A DNA stretch of 64,000 nt. Origin: Carnegiea gigantea. Taxonomy: Eukaryota > Streptophyta > Magnoliopsida > Caryophyllales > Cactaceae. The notes beneath the pieces are model-generated. The model searched no databases. It was not told the DNA's origin and was given only the letters and a program-made list of their open reading frames with translations. A program made the position numbers and the translations under genes. Position 1 is the stretch's first letter. Each line of letters begins with the position of its first letter. Shown here piece after piece: positions 51,956 to 63,456 of this stretch. Where the stretch lies: contig JAKOGI010001545.1 of the NCBI GenBank assembly GCA_029747015.1, positions 155,128 to 219,127 of the forward strand. The letters are read 5' to 3'.

Positions 51956-52435
51956 TCCCCCCCATACGCTATTCTCATAGCCTGTTCTCACTTCTCATGG
52001 TTGTCCTCTCTTGCTAGTTTGTACTCTATGTTGCACTCTTTTGGCGAATAATAGGTTATCTTGTTTTGATTGGCTTTGCCTTGCTTGCTTTTTGTTGAGA
52101 ATTGCTTGTGTGTGACTAGGATGGCCAATCTCATTACCGTATCAAAACACTTGAGTGTATCGCATGTTGACTTTCCTTCATTACCCAAGTGGTGGTGATA
52201 GCAAACACTCTCTATTTGACTGTTTGCCCTTCCTTTTTAATGATGCCAAAAGGGGGAAGATAGGATGACCAATATTGTTTTAATTTTGCCATGGAAGAGT
52301 TGATTTTCATACAATTTTTCGATGCTAGCTGCCTCCTGTGAATTATCGGTTCTATGAATGATTGGCACTAACACTTCATTTGTCCTTGAAAGTCAATATG
52401 GTCACTTGGTTTGTCATAATCAAAAAGGGGAAAAT

Positions 52436-53784
52436 TGTTATGATGTATAAGGTTTTGATGATAACAAATCCAAGTGTTGTTGTTGTTTCAAACAGGCTCT
52501 CCAAACAGGTTCTTACTGCTATTCTCAATGTCTAAAACTTGCTTGACTAATGGTTGACTAAGAACAGGTACTCAAGTTAGCGATATAAGTGCAGCCGTGA
52601 GAAACAGAGCCTATGAAGTGTTTGAAGCAGCAAATTTATCTCTCTACAAGATGACTGGTCGTTACAACAAGATGTCTTGATTTGATTTAGATTTTATATT
52701 TTTAGACTCTTGTTAATATGCCAATTAGAAAGTCTTAATTTACCACTAACTTGAAACGGTTTTGCTTTTTGGAAAATATTTCGGATCACCTTTCAAAAAC
52801 AATCCTGGAAACAGGGTGGTCAGGGTGTTTCCAGATTAAGCAGCGAAAAAATGATTTCACACGATTTTTCTCTCTCTGATTTTGGGCAGCTTCTCCAAGA
52901 TTTGCAAGCAAGATTTTTTTATGTAGTATCTTACCCCTTACCCTAAAACGGTTATCAAAATCTAAGGGGATTTGCAAAATCTTTTTGAATAAAAAGAATC
53001 TTCAACTTTTGGCAAGTGGATAAGGTTGTTGAGAAAATCATGGGCTAAAGGATGAAACCGTGTTGCTGAAGAATCACCGCCTTAAGCAATTAAGGAATTC
53101 TTACCAGCTCATGTTACCTCACCCCTTGCGGTTAAAGGACTCTATCTTCCTTTAGAAATTTTGGTTTCCAAAAATTTGAGGAATTGTTTTTACCAAGCAC
53201 TATATAAAGTCGCTTCTTACAACTCAGAAGCATCGGTTTTCAAAGGCAAAAATTCAGTGTTCATGAGCTTAAAAGTTTCAAAAGAAAACCGTGTCTAGTG
53301 AGTGAGTTATTTGAGCTTTCAAAGTTGGCATACTAGGACTTCATTGTACCCTATATTAGCTTAGTTGAGAAGCATTGTAATAGGGTGTTTTTCTTTATAC
53401 TCTTCTTTCACAAAAGTGAGTTGAGTGTGTGTCCAAATCAAGGGGATTTTGGACGTGGGGTAACCTGTCTTAGGGAAGACGGTTACGTGGGTTGCAATTT
53501 GTAACAAGGTGTGTTACTATTGTAATGTGATTAGCCGATTTAGTGAAGTGTGTAAATCCTACATGAGGTAGGTCGTCGTTTTTCACCTCAGTTGGGCTAG
53601 AGGTGTTTTCCACGTAAAAATCCTGTGTCTATTATTTCCGCATTCAATTTTGTTGGGTTTTCGGTTCTGCATATCTCAGAAACAGCCTGCGCGAACAGGG
53701 TCTAAGACTGTTTGCCAGCATATTGCGAAAATCGGACACCAGAATTCACCCCCCTCTTGTGGTTGTGTACTCTCGAAAGCAACA
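52436..53784 (+). repeat. 3' LTR of Copia element 2
   Basis: Pairs with 43006-44338. It carries an extra about 16-bp 'aaacaggctctccaaacagg' duplication near 52490-52510 absent from the 5' LTR. Confidence 0.93.
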
Positions 53785-55976
53785 GCACCACCTTTGTTTC
53801 CTTCTCATAATGCATTTGATCGACTTGCTCCAATATTTTTTGAATCAAACTCACTACCTACTAATTCCACCACCTCTTTGCCAGATCCTAATATTGAACC
53901 TTCACCTGCAGATTATAATTTGGTTGTATCAGATTTAGTCAATTTCACTTCGGACCCTGCTTCTCATCTCCCTTCATCTCATTCTTCTCCCTTTAATATT
54001 GCTGATACTACCACGTATGAGTCTTCTACCCAGTCTTGTGATGCTCCTGATTCCCTAGTCCCTAGAAGATCTGGTAGAGCTAGAGGACCCCCAGCTTGGC
54101 TACAAGACTATCTTTGCCCCCTCACAACTAAACCAGCAAATTATAGTTCATCACCTTCTCCATCCTAGTCTCACAGCCCCACCACAACTGTTAACCCTTA
54201 TCCTTTGTTTACTTTTGCAAATTTGGCACACCTTTCCCGTAGTTATGTGGCCTGTCTTACCGAAGTTCTGCAAACTAATGAACCATGTAGTTACTCATAA
54301 GCAAAGCAGTATCCTGAATGGGTAAAGGCTATGAACCAAGAGCTTGCTGCTCTCGATGGTAATCATACTTGCTATTTGACTTCTCTTCCACCTCGAAAGA
54401 GAGGTTTAACATCCAAATGGGTGTTCAGAACCAAATACAAACCTGATGGCTCGGTTGACAAATACAAAGCCAGGTTGGTTATTCAAGGTTTTCAGCAACT
54501 AAAAGACAAGGACTACAAACATACTTTCTCCCCTGTGGCTAAACTCACTACTATGAGAGTTTTTATTACTTTAACTGTAGCTAAAAATTGGCCCCTTCAT
54601 CAACTAGACATAAACAATGCTTTTCCTTCATGGCTACATTGATGAGGAGGTTTATATGGTGCGACCTCAAGGCTATACTATAGCTATACCTGGTCAAGTA
54701 TGCAGATTGCAAAGATCTTTTTATGGATTGAAATAAGCATCATGAGAATGGAACATTGAATTGATAAAATTCCTCATTGGTAAGGGTTTCAAGCAGTCCA
54801 AGATTGATTATTCGTTGTTCACTAGAATCATGAATGACAAAGTCACTTTCATTTTGGTACATGTGGATGATCTCCTTATTACCGGCAATGATGCAGATGA
54901 CATTATTACTATCAAAGCAGCTCTGTATTCTGCTTTTATTATTAAGGATTTGGGGCTAGCATGTAATTTTCTTGGTATAGAGTTAGCCAGATCCTCTCAA
55001 GGTACTTTCCTCAATCAAAGGAAGTACATTCTTGGTATTTTAAAGGATGCAGGAATGACAAAGCAGCTCTGCATTCTGCTTTTATTATTAAGGATTTGGG
55101 GCTAGCACGTAATTTTCTTAGTATAGAGTTAGCCACATCCTCTCAAGGTACTTTCGTCAATCAAAGGAAGTACATTCTTGATATTTTAAAAAGGATGCAG
55201 GAATGACAGGAGTCAAACCAGCCCTTTTTCCCTTGCCCAAAGGTCTACACCTATCTTCACACTCAGGGGAGGTTGTTTCTGATCCTTCTCCTTGTAGGAG
55301 ACTCATTGGTAAACTCTTATATCTTACCCTCACTAGGCCTGATATCTCATATTCAGTGTAGCTACTCAGTTAGTTTCTTCAGCAACCCAGACAGCCACAC
55401 TACGAAGCAGCTTATACTTTCTAAGGTACTTAAAAGGGATAGCAAACAAGGGTCTCTTTTACTCTACAAACAAAAAATTACAGCTTCACGCTTATAGTGA
55501 TGCAGATTGGGGCACTTGTAGAGATTCTGCTAAGTCTCTCACTGGTTTTTGTGTGTTCATAGGCTCATCTTTAATTTCTTGGAAGACCAAAAAACAAAAG
55601 ACAGTCGCAAAATCTTCTGCTGAGGCTGAATACAGAAGCATGTTAGCTACAACCTCTGAGATTGAGTGGATCTATTCCTTGATGGAAGATTTGCATATTA
55701 CACCTGCACTACCCATTACTCTATACTGTGATAACAAGGCTGCCCAGCACATTACACAAAATTCTGTCTTTCATGAGAAGACCAATCATTTATGAATTGA
55801 TTGTCAATATACAAGGGATAAAATTTTGGGGGGCTTCCTTCAAACTTCACATGTTCCTTCTAAGGAGCAACTAGAAGACTTGATGACAAAACCTTTACGT
55901 AAAGCACAACATTCTTACCTGTCTTCAACGTTAGGATTGTTGGATTCTCCTCCAATCTCACCTTGAGGGGGGGGGA
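53785..55976 (+). pseudogene. Outer Copia reverse transcriptase and RNase H, broken
   Basis: Resumes after the SIRE-like insertion with the Ser/Pro-rich linker (53790-54165). RT follows from 54331: 'LTSKWVFRTKYKPDGSV', 'KARLVIQGF', 'QLDINNAF', then after a frameshift 'FILVHVDDLLITGND' (about 54850-54895; catalytic VDD intact) and 'NFLGIELARS'. A 146-bp tandem duplication (54914-55208) disrupts the region after that. RNase H follows with 'YSDADWGTC', 'SLISWKTKKQKTVAKSSAEAEY' in two parts, 'CDNKAA' and 'HEKTNHL' (to 55795). At least six stops or frameshifts. Confidence 0.88.
54914..55208 (+). repeat. 146-bp tandem duplication in the outer Copia RT
   Basis: The segment 54914-55059 is repeated at 55060-55208 with a few substitutions (for example 'gcatgtaattttcttgg' against 'gcacgtaattttcttag') and two extra A near the end. 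Confidence 0.92.
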
Positions 55977-56182
55977 TGTTGAGGAGTTAGAAGTTAGTTG
56001 CAAGTTGTAAGGAGGTTGTTATATTGTAGCCAGCTCAGCACCCTTCTCTTCTTGCTAGCTAATCTTTTCTCTCTCTTACTCTGTATATAATGTATTCTCT
56101 GTACACAAATCAGTTTTGATGAAGCTGATAACATTTTTCTTGCTTCATTCAAGATTTCTCTCTCTCTTTTCTCGGTTTAACA
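55977..56182 (+). repeat. 3' LTR of the outer Copia element
   Basis: Pairs with 35052-35254. Followed by the GGTTG duplication. Confidence 0.93.
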
Positions 56183-56187
56183 GGTTG

Positions 56188-57816
56188 CATGGCCTCACGT
56201 GCCGCTCATGCAATGACTTCTTGTACCTGGATTTTCTTTGTATGTTTCTCTCACTACTACAATCTTAGCTAGTCTTAATGACCAAAACTTAAAAGCTTGC
56301 TGTGTAGGTTAGTTTCTATTATAACCTAATCATATTATCAATGGTTTTTTCATTACTTTTTACTCATTAGTGCCCAATTTGTTAAACCACTTCAAGAAAT
56401 TAGATGACAAAAATACATGTTTTTGTCATTATGATTTGTGCTATTAGACGATTAAATCTCTGTATAAGTATTATTTTGTGGTGTTTGAGTATTGACGTTC
56501 CTATAGTGTTTGTCTCTTTAAAATGTTGTAGATAAAACTAATGTCATCAATGTTGAGTAACATAACTGAGTGTATAGGTGAGAGCCTAGGGATGGAATTT
56601 TTGGTTCCATATATGGAACCTGTGGGCTCAAATTTTACCAACGGTGTCAATTTTGCGGTCTATGCTATGACCGCCCAAACCATGGAAGGCTACAATTTTC
56701 CGATGGGTGTGCAAATAAATCAGTTTGCTCAATGCCGAAACTGCACTCTCGAACTCATGCCAAAGGGTTTGCACATACACCTGATCCTACAATTGATGCG
56801 TGGGTATTAATTTGCATGTTGGTTGATAATGTTATGCTTGAAAAATATAGTAATGACCATCAATACACCCATGATAGGTAAGGGACCAAGGATAACTGAA
56901 GATGAGTTCCGAAGTGCTGTTTTTTCAATTGATATTGGGCAAAACGATGTTTACCTAACCCTCGGACACCGAGTATTCAAAGAGGTTACTAAGAAGAAGA
57001 TTCCTGCTACCCTTGAAAGCATTGAGAATCAGACTGAGGTATAGTGAGAATTAAGATAAGTTTTTTCCCCCTCCCTGGATTATTTAAAGCTAAGTAATCA
57101 TGATGACAATTACTTTTCGTGAAAATTCAACTACTCATGGACACAAGCTAAGTCACTTTGGTATGTCATATGAATAAAGCGTAAAACAAGAAATATTTCA
57201 CAATATTATGCCCAATCATTGATTTGACTAAGGACCAATTTTGATTGTATCATTTCTTAAATCACGTTGCAGAGGCTACATGAATTGGGCGCGAGGAAGT
57301 TTTTTATGTATAACACCGGCCCACTAGGTTTTTTGCCGATGAATACTGTATTTGGGCCATAGTCAAGGTGAAGCTCTTCAATAAAGCTGCTAGAGCTTTT
57401 AATGAAGGGTTAAGCTCATTATGGGTCAGACTAAGGTGCAATTTGAAGGATGCAACGACCATCTATACGGATATATATGGTATCAAATCTGATATCATTG
57501 TCAATTCATGGAAATATAGTGAGACAACATTGATCTAACTTCCTAATATGGCAATTAACTTATTTGTGTACCATTATCATAGTATAATTATATGGTGAAG
57601 GCTGACTATTGCTTTTCCTGGATAAATCTTGCAGGGTTTGAGACTTCATCAGTGTCTTGTAAAGAGCCAGCCACAACTAAATGTCGTTCAGTTTTCTGGG
57701 ATAGAGCTCATTATTCAGAAGCTGCAAATAAGATCATTGCAAGAAAAATATGTTCTGGGGACTACTCTTCCCCACACATCAAGCTCAAACAACTATGTCA
57801 TATGCTTGTTAATTAA
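56188..57816 (+). pseudogene. GDSL lipase/esterase pseudogene, remaining exons
   Basis: Exon 1 resumes at 56188 and ends about 56239 (a decayed 'GR..DGRL..DFL'-like block, GT at 56240). Exon 2 from 56532 has 'PYMEPVGSNFTNGVNFAV', the family's block II region. A following exon (about 56878-57038) has 'FRSAVFSIDIGQNDVYL' with the block III GxND motif. Exon 57273-57518 has 'RLHELGARKFF' and 'NTGPLGFLP'. The last exon (57635-57816) has 'WDRAHYSEAANKI', the block V Asp-x-x-His. Defects: a run of 7 T at 57300-57306 shifts the frame, a stop follows at 57361-57363, and the Cys-rich block before block V is missing. Splice sites were placed by eye. Confidence 0.82.
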
Positions 57817-57859
57817 CGAGTTAATATTAATGGACGCACTCAGGCTCATAGTTTGCTAA

Positions 57860-58966
57860 TTACTTTAGAACTGTTGTGCATGTTGGTTTACTACAGCCGC
57901 TTCTTTCCCCTTGCAGTCTTACCTAATGATGTGAACCATCGTAGTATTTGCAGTAGTTTGTAATATTGTGGCAATTAATGATATTCCGCCACTTTCCCAA
58001 GAGAAAAATTTAGTGGGATGCACTCTGGCTCTTACTTTTCTAATTACTTTGACAATCAAAGTTAGTGGGAGTTCATAGTTATCCCCACAAAATATTATCC
58101 TCAGCAATTAGTTTTTCTTCTTTTTAAAAAATAAATCTTGCAATGCATACAATCTCTATTTTATTTAGATTAGTTTATATCTCTGCGTTTGTACGGAATA
58201 TGTAAATAGTAAAAGTTAATATAAATATGTACTAATACGAAAGATGAAGTGTATAATTAAAAAGTACTCATTCCAAATAATAAGGTTGAAATGATTAAAA
58301 AATATTGTTTACCAAAAATAGTCCACGTATCCCACTTGACATTTAAACAGACCTATCATATTGATAATTAATTAAATAAAAATACCATGGAATTAAAAAT
58401 ATATGAAGATTAAGACTAAAACAAAACAAAGTAACTAATATTTACTAAATCTACTTTTTAAATATGAATCAACTTCAAGCTTTACAATGTTTTTTGAGAG
58501 TTGTACAATTATCAATCTTTAATTTATCTTTGGATTGTTAAGATTTTCTTTCTTCAATGGTAAATTGTGTATAAAATGCAAAATACATAATGAAGAAATA
58601 CTTAATTTCGATAAAGAAAAATACAAAAATCATTGGCAACATCTTTTTTTTTTTTTCCCCCAATTGAACAACGTTGCGGCTCAGGATAGAGGAAGACTAT
58701 TTGTGGAGGGCAATTCCCAATCTTTGGTTTCCAAGCTTAAGAAGGATTGTGCTAATACATATAATCTAGATGGAGTTTATTTCTTGGAGTTTTGTGGAAA
58801 GAGTTTGTAATTTAGTTGTTTATGCAACCGCCAACTCCCAACCTATCAATTTCCATAAAACGACATGAATAGAGGGGTTATCAGATCTTGTCAACGATTT
58901 GGCAATGAAAGACATGTGTAACTTCATTTAGAATTAGTCAATGTAGCCCATCTTTCTTGTTGGTGG

Positions 58967-59031
<65 letters not shown>

Positions 59032-59674
59032 TGGATCATACGTCTCAATTACTTTAATTTTTTTAATCTTCAACAGTTTATGAATCTAAAAATATTCATG
59101 GTCAGAAATAAACAATACTCATCCTATCCCAAATTTATCCTTTTTTTAATTAACTTTGATTGGTCAATGAAAAAGGATTTTGCACATATTTTTATACTAA
59201 ATGATTCTAAATTTAGAATTTATAATGTGGTGAATTTAAAATAGATATATAAAAATTTCCCTTCATCATTTTTTTAATGTCAAGTTCTATCATATTTTTT
59301 AGTAAAAATCAGTTAAAATTAAATAAATTGGACTTTAATTAGAACCGAAAAAAGGTGGGATTGAGGGAGTATAATTTTAGTGGCTTCTAATAAGACTGAA
59401 TAAAGTAAAATATAAAAAATTTTCGAAATAAAAATCATAAGTGCGAACGAATAAGGTCCTGAGAAACCAAACATGGAAATAAATTAGAGGAAAATTTAAA
59501 AAACGAAGAAAGAAAAGAAAGAGAAAGAAATCCTTTTTTATCTCCATAGTTATGTCTCAATGATCTCAACTCCTTTTTAATTGCTAGCCCCTGAATTTGG
59601 AAAATTGAAAAATAATAAATCGAAACAACAATCATCTTACATTTTCATAGATGATGCCTCAATTAGGACACGAA
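57860..59674. other. Intergenic AT-rich sequence
   Basis: No supported gene. A 91-codon plus-strand frame at 58535-58810 ('RGRLFVEGNSQSLVSKL') vaguely resembles an RNase H-like strand but is too short to call. Confidence 0.4.
58968..59030. repeat. (AAT)n microsatellite
   Basis: About 20 uninterrupted AAT units. Confidence 0.95.
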
Positions 59675-60127
59675 GGTCTTGTTCCGCAATAGTATTTTGG
59701 GTAGCGTTTAGTATTTTGACAAAGTCAATACACTAATTAGTTAATTTTTAGTGTTCGGTAAACTAATATTTTGATTAGCATTTCAATTAGCGTTTAACGT
59801 TTTAAGTAATGTTTTTGAAAAGCTAATAGTATTAACATTTGATATTTAAAAGTAGCGTTTCATATTTTTTAGCCAAAAAATATCCTTTAAAAATTTTATC
59901 TTTGGAAATTATTTATATCCTTTTATGTCAATATATATTAATCAGCTAGCCTAACAGCTAAATTTATCGAACATATTAGCTTAAATCGCTCATCTAAACA
60001 GCTATCCGCTAACAGCTTAATTATCAACGCTATCCGCTATCTAAACAGCTATCCGTAGCCTGAACTGCTATCTGCAACCTGAACTGCTATTCGCTACCTA
60101 AACATCTAATTTTGTAGAACAGGGGCC
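59675..60127. mobile_element. Probable MITE, 0.45 kb
   Basis: The left end GGTCTTGTTC and the right end, reverse-complemented GGCCCCTGTTC, are similar terminal inverted repeats. The interior has repeated 'agcgttt' and 'cagctatccgct' motifs on opposite halves that could pair. I could not find a convincing target duplication, so the exact ends and the superfamily (hAT or Harbinger) stay open. Confidence 0.4.
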
Positions 60128-60162
60128 AAGCATATTTAATCAAAGAGTTGTGCAAAGTAACA

Positions 60163-60188
60163 AATAAATAAATAAATAAATAAATAAA
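60163..60188. repeat. (AAAT)n microsatellite
   Basis: Six AAAT units. Confidence 0.9.
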
Positions 60189-60253
60189 AGTTTCGCTCTC
60201 CTTCCTTTCAATTGTAAATCCCTAAACTGCATCTTTCCGTTTTTAGCTCTTCA

Positions 60254-60412
60254 ATGAAACCCAAAGCCTGCGGATTGCGTCTAGCAATAGTCATTGTTGA
60301 TTTGCCTCTTATCATCGTTGTTAGTATCCTCATTTCCAGTTCACTTGAATCCCTTCAAGCAGCCCTTCCTCCGCTCTATCAGTTGTTGCTTGGTAATGGA
60401 AAACTCATTTGA
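60254..60412 (+). CDS. Small frame with hydrophobic N-terminal segment, unsupported
   Basis: A 52-codon frame from the ATG at 60254, with a hydrophobic stretch at residues 9-29 ('LRLAIVIVDLPLIIVVSILI') that would span a membrane or act as a signal anchor. The upstream sequence 'cctaaactgc…tttccg' resembles a plant leader. It could be a first exon whose continuation I cannot find, or chance. No family recognised. Confidence 0.2.
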   Translation: MKPKACGLRLAIVIVDLPLIIVVSILISSSLESLQAALPPLYQLLLGNGKLI

Positions 60413-62170
60413 AATTGGTGAACTTCTGCCCAGAATCCACTGAAGATTCGCCAACATCCCCAAAAATCAACCCTCATATTTATGGTGGTTCGAGTAGCCC
60501 TATCAGACTACAAATAATCTTTTGGGTAATAAGAAGGTTCTTAGGGAAGGGGGTGTTTACATAGAGCCGTATGAGAGATAAAAGATAAGAAATGGGACAG
60601 ATGGGGGCATGGCAATAGGGACGAGCTAATTGACTGTGAATGCGAGTTATATGCTGTGAGAGCATAGCGGTCGCAATTCTAGTTTATCTGAAATTGATAA
60701 CTATCTCAATTTATATTATTAACTTCCAGGTAATTCCAATATATCCAACAGTCATTATCTTTCATGATGGGCATATCTTTTGAAATTTGAACCACCCTTT
60801 AATAAAATTTGCACGATTGCACGATATGTCGAAGGTGAAGAGGAAAAGATTTTTCAGCTCGTTATGAGTATGTTCTTTATCATATAAAGATGTGTGTGTT
60901 GGAGGAGGGATGTTTCCCCTTTTTAGTACAATTTCCTTTTTTTTTTCCCTTGTCATTTAGATCAAGGAAAAAAAATAGTACCGTCCTTAATTTCGTAGAC
61001 AAAAACGTATCCTTCTTTTATTTATTTCAAGTTTTGCCATGCTGATTCAACAATTATATCCTTTATCATCATTATTATTATCATTGTCATCATCGATGTC
61101 CTCATCATCATCACCATTACAATACATAGTTAGAGAGGAGTCAACCCAACTTTGCTTTATTTTATAGATTTTGGAAAGTCAACTTATTTAACAATGAAAA
61201 GTCAACTTATCTTACATTTTAATGCGCCCACTTTTTTCCCCCTAATAATTAGTTAGCCAAAAGATCAAAAAAGGATTCATCTAGAATACCAGTAAAATAG
61301 GTGTGATGATCCACAAAAGACAACAATACCGTCATCATAAAGGCTTCAACACTCAGTGATGATGCTCAAAGACCTAAAAGCTATAAGGTAACTCCTAAAC
61401 CAAACTTATAATTTAAGAATTAAAACACTACAAATCAGAGCTCCATACAATATATGAGTAATATTACTATCTAAAAAAAATTAGATATCATTAGTATCGC
61501 TTCCTAGTACTAATCTTAAAATGCAAAAAAATTATACCTCCAATCCTCAGACGACTTTGCAACGTGAATTTGCCACCAAACTACCAATTTCGATCCTAAT
61601 TGCTAACATAAGCATACAACTATTACAGTATAGTTTTAATTTCGATCCCACAGAGACCAAATGTAGTCTATCCAGTTTTAGGCTATTACAAAACGCTAAG
61701 CGACTAAAGTTTCAATTGAATATCTCAATTACCACTTAACTACTGGAAGTTCAATCAAATTAAAGACAAATAGCTAGGGAATTGCTTCACCTAGTAAAGA
61801 GTTGGATCGTTGGATGTAGTTGTACATTTTATCTAAATTGGATGATTCAAAGGAGTGCAATCAAACTAAAAATTCAATATTTTCTTTCGAAACAAATTGA
61901 ATTGCCTAAATTAATCCAATTAATATTCTTTCAAATATCCTTGGTTTAGTCTTGGTTAGGCATTCTTTATTGCTAATATTTTCCTCTTAGCAAACAATTT
62001 TCTTTCAAGCATTCGTTAAATTAAGTTCTAACTTACTGTTCTAATAGTGAGTTTCTCCTTTCAGTACTTCACTCAACTATCAAGTGTATGCAAGCAAATC
62101 TTGCCAAAACTTACTCACAACAGTTCATCCAGAATATAGAATTTATTACGATATCATTAGCTATTACTTA
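60413..62170. other. Intergenic AT-rich sequence; nothing firm
   Basis: Contains a 'atcatcattattatta' microsatellite-like patch (about 61063-61110) and no convincing frame. Part of 61300-62170 may belong to an LTR, but I see no paired end. Confidence 0.35.
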
Positions 62171-62445
62171 GCATTGATCATATTAGAATTCTACCTTATC
62201 CCAAATTAGGTGCTTTACATGTGTTCAAATTAGGAAGCTTGGTAACTTACCCAACAAGATTAGGGTTTAGCCGTGAAGAGCTAGGGTCTCATGCATGTAT
62301 ATATACCTCTCAAGTTATTCAATGAAAATCATCAAAACGTGAATGATCAACTTGATTCATGATCACTCATAAAATTCCCAAACACAAATTAACCTTTATC
62401 ATGGTATCAGAGCATATGGTTTTCCTTTGATTATATCATCAAACC

Positions 62446-63456
62446 ATGACTAACCAAAAGTTCGTCATACAAACTCACTCACCTTGCTTCTTGCACCCCT
62501 CTAAGGGACCTGGGGCCTTGATCACAGCTGTGATCTTCGATGGAAAAAACTATGACCTTTGGGAGAAGGTAGTCAGAACTTCTATTAAATCTAAAAATAA
62601 ATTCGGATTCATAGAAGACACCATAATAAAACCCTCACCAAAAGATGGTGAAGACACCACCGAATTGCAAGCCTGGGAGATGGCAAATTCGATGGTTTGC
62701 TCTTGGATACTCAACGTGATCGAACCTAAACTTCAAACTAGCGTTGCCTACGTTGACACCACGAAACTTATGTGGACAAGTTTAAAAAACCGATACGCGG
62801 TGTCTAACGTATCTAAGATTCACCAACTTAAAACAAAACTTACTGAATGCAAGCAAGGTGGGTCTGAGGTTGTGGATTTTTTCCCGAGACTTATGGGTCT
62901 CTGGAGCGAACTAGAAAATCAAGCATGATTTCCACGTTGTAATTGTGGAAAGTGCGAATGTAATAACAGTGAGCAACTTACTAAGATGATAGAAGAAGAG
63001 AAAGCTCATCAGTTCTTGATGGGCCTGAACGACGAGGTTTATGCCAACATCAGAGGACAAATCCTAGCTATTGATCCGCTGCCTCCTCTTGATAAAATAT
63101 TCAGCATGGTTCATCAAGAGGAGAGTCATAAACAGATGATGATCTCGAGAGAAGACCAGCTTGAAACAGCAGCAGCCTTTGCAATCAGCAACAATGGCAC
63201 TCGACCCGGGATGGCTAATCATGACAGAGGAACCTGTGGGCATTACGGCAAATTCGGGCATGAGGAGACCGGATGCTTTGAGCTTATCGGGTGCCTGCCC
63301 GGTTGGAGCTCACGGAGCTTAGGTCGTGGACGCGGACATAGGGGCAGTCAAGGTGGCCGGCAAGGAGGCCTGCGTGGCAGAGGTGGTGGACACGAGGGTG
63401 CCTATGCTGCTGCCGCCAGTTCATCACTAGCAGTCCACTCCAGCACTGTAACTTAG
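62446..63456 (+). pseudogene. Gag of Copia element 4
   Basis: It starts 'MTNQKFVIQ', then has the Copia gag N-terminal block 'AVIFDGKNYDLWEKVVRT', 'KFGFIEDTI' and 'MWTSLKNRYA'. A stop at 62926-62928 is followed by a Cys-rich 'CNCGKCECNN' stretch, then 'FLMGLNDEVYANIRGQIL' and 'FSMVHQEE'. A degenerate knuckle 'CGHYGKFGHEETGC' (about 63235-63275) has Tyr in place of the second Cys. The tail is Gly/Arg-rich (about 63320-63400), and the frame stops at 63454-63456. Only the two stops and the lost Cys mark it as defective. Confidence 0.85.

Larger units (their letters stand above)
43006..53784 (+). mobile_element. SIRE-like Ty1/copia retrotransposon 2 (10.8 kb, nearly full length)
   Basis: LTRs at 43006-44338 (1333 bp) and 52436-53784 (1349 bp) begin TGTTATGATG and end AGCAACA. 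Target duplication GCACC is perfect (43001-43005 and 53785-53789). The primer-binding site TGGTATCAGAGC is at 44341-44352 and the purine tract 'aaaaaggggaaaat' at 52422-52435. All domains are present in order: gag, protease, integrase, RT, RNase H, then an extra frame. Only a few stops interrupt them, and the LTRs look very alike apart from a duplication of about 16 bp near the start of the 3' LTR, so it is the youngest large insertion here. Related to element 1 but a separate subfamily by LTR sequence. Confidence 0.95.
35052..56182 (+). mobile_element. Outer Ty1/copia element with two nested insertions
   Basis: The LTRs are short (35052-35254, 203 bp; 55977-56182, 206 bp), start TGTTGAGGAG and end TTAACA, and differ at roughly a dozen sites. 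Target duplication GGTTG is perfect (35047-35051 and 56183-56187). The primer-binding site TGGTATCAGAGC is at 35255-35266. The purine tract 'ttgagggggggggga' (55963-55976) adjoins the 3' LTR. Without the nested elements (36655-41925 and 43006-53784) it is about 5.1 kb with gag, protease, integrase, RT and RNase H in Copia order, all broken by stops. It landed in exon 1 of a GDSL gene. Confidence 0.95.

Noticed and set aside
58535..58810. 91-codon frame with an RNase H-like 'LFVEGNSQSLVSKL' stretch
   Set aside because: Only one weak block, no neighbouring LINE or retroelement domains.
58957..59244. 95-codon frame starting with poly-Ile
   Set aside because: Translation of the (AAT)n microsatellite followed by AT-rich sequence.
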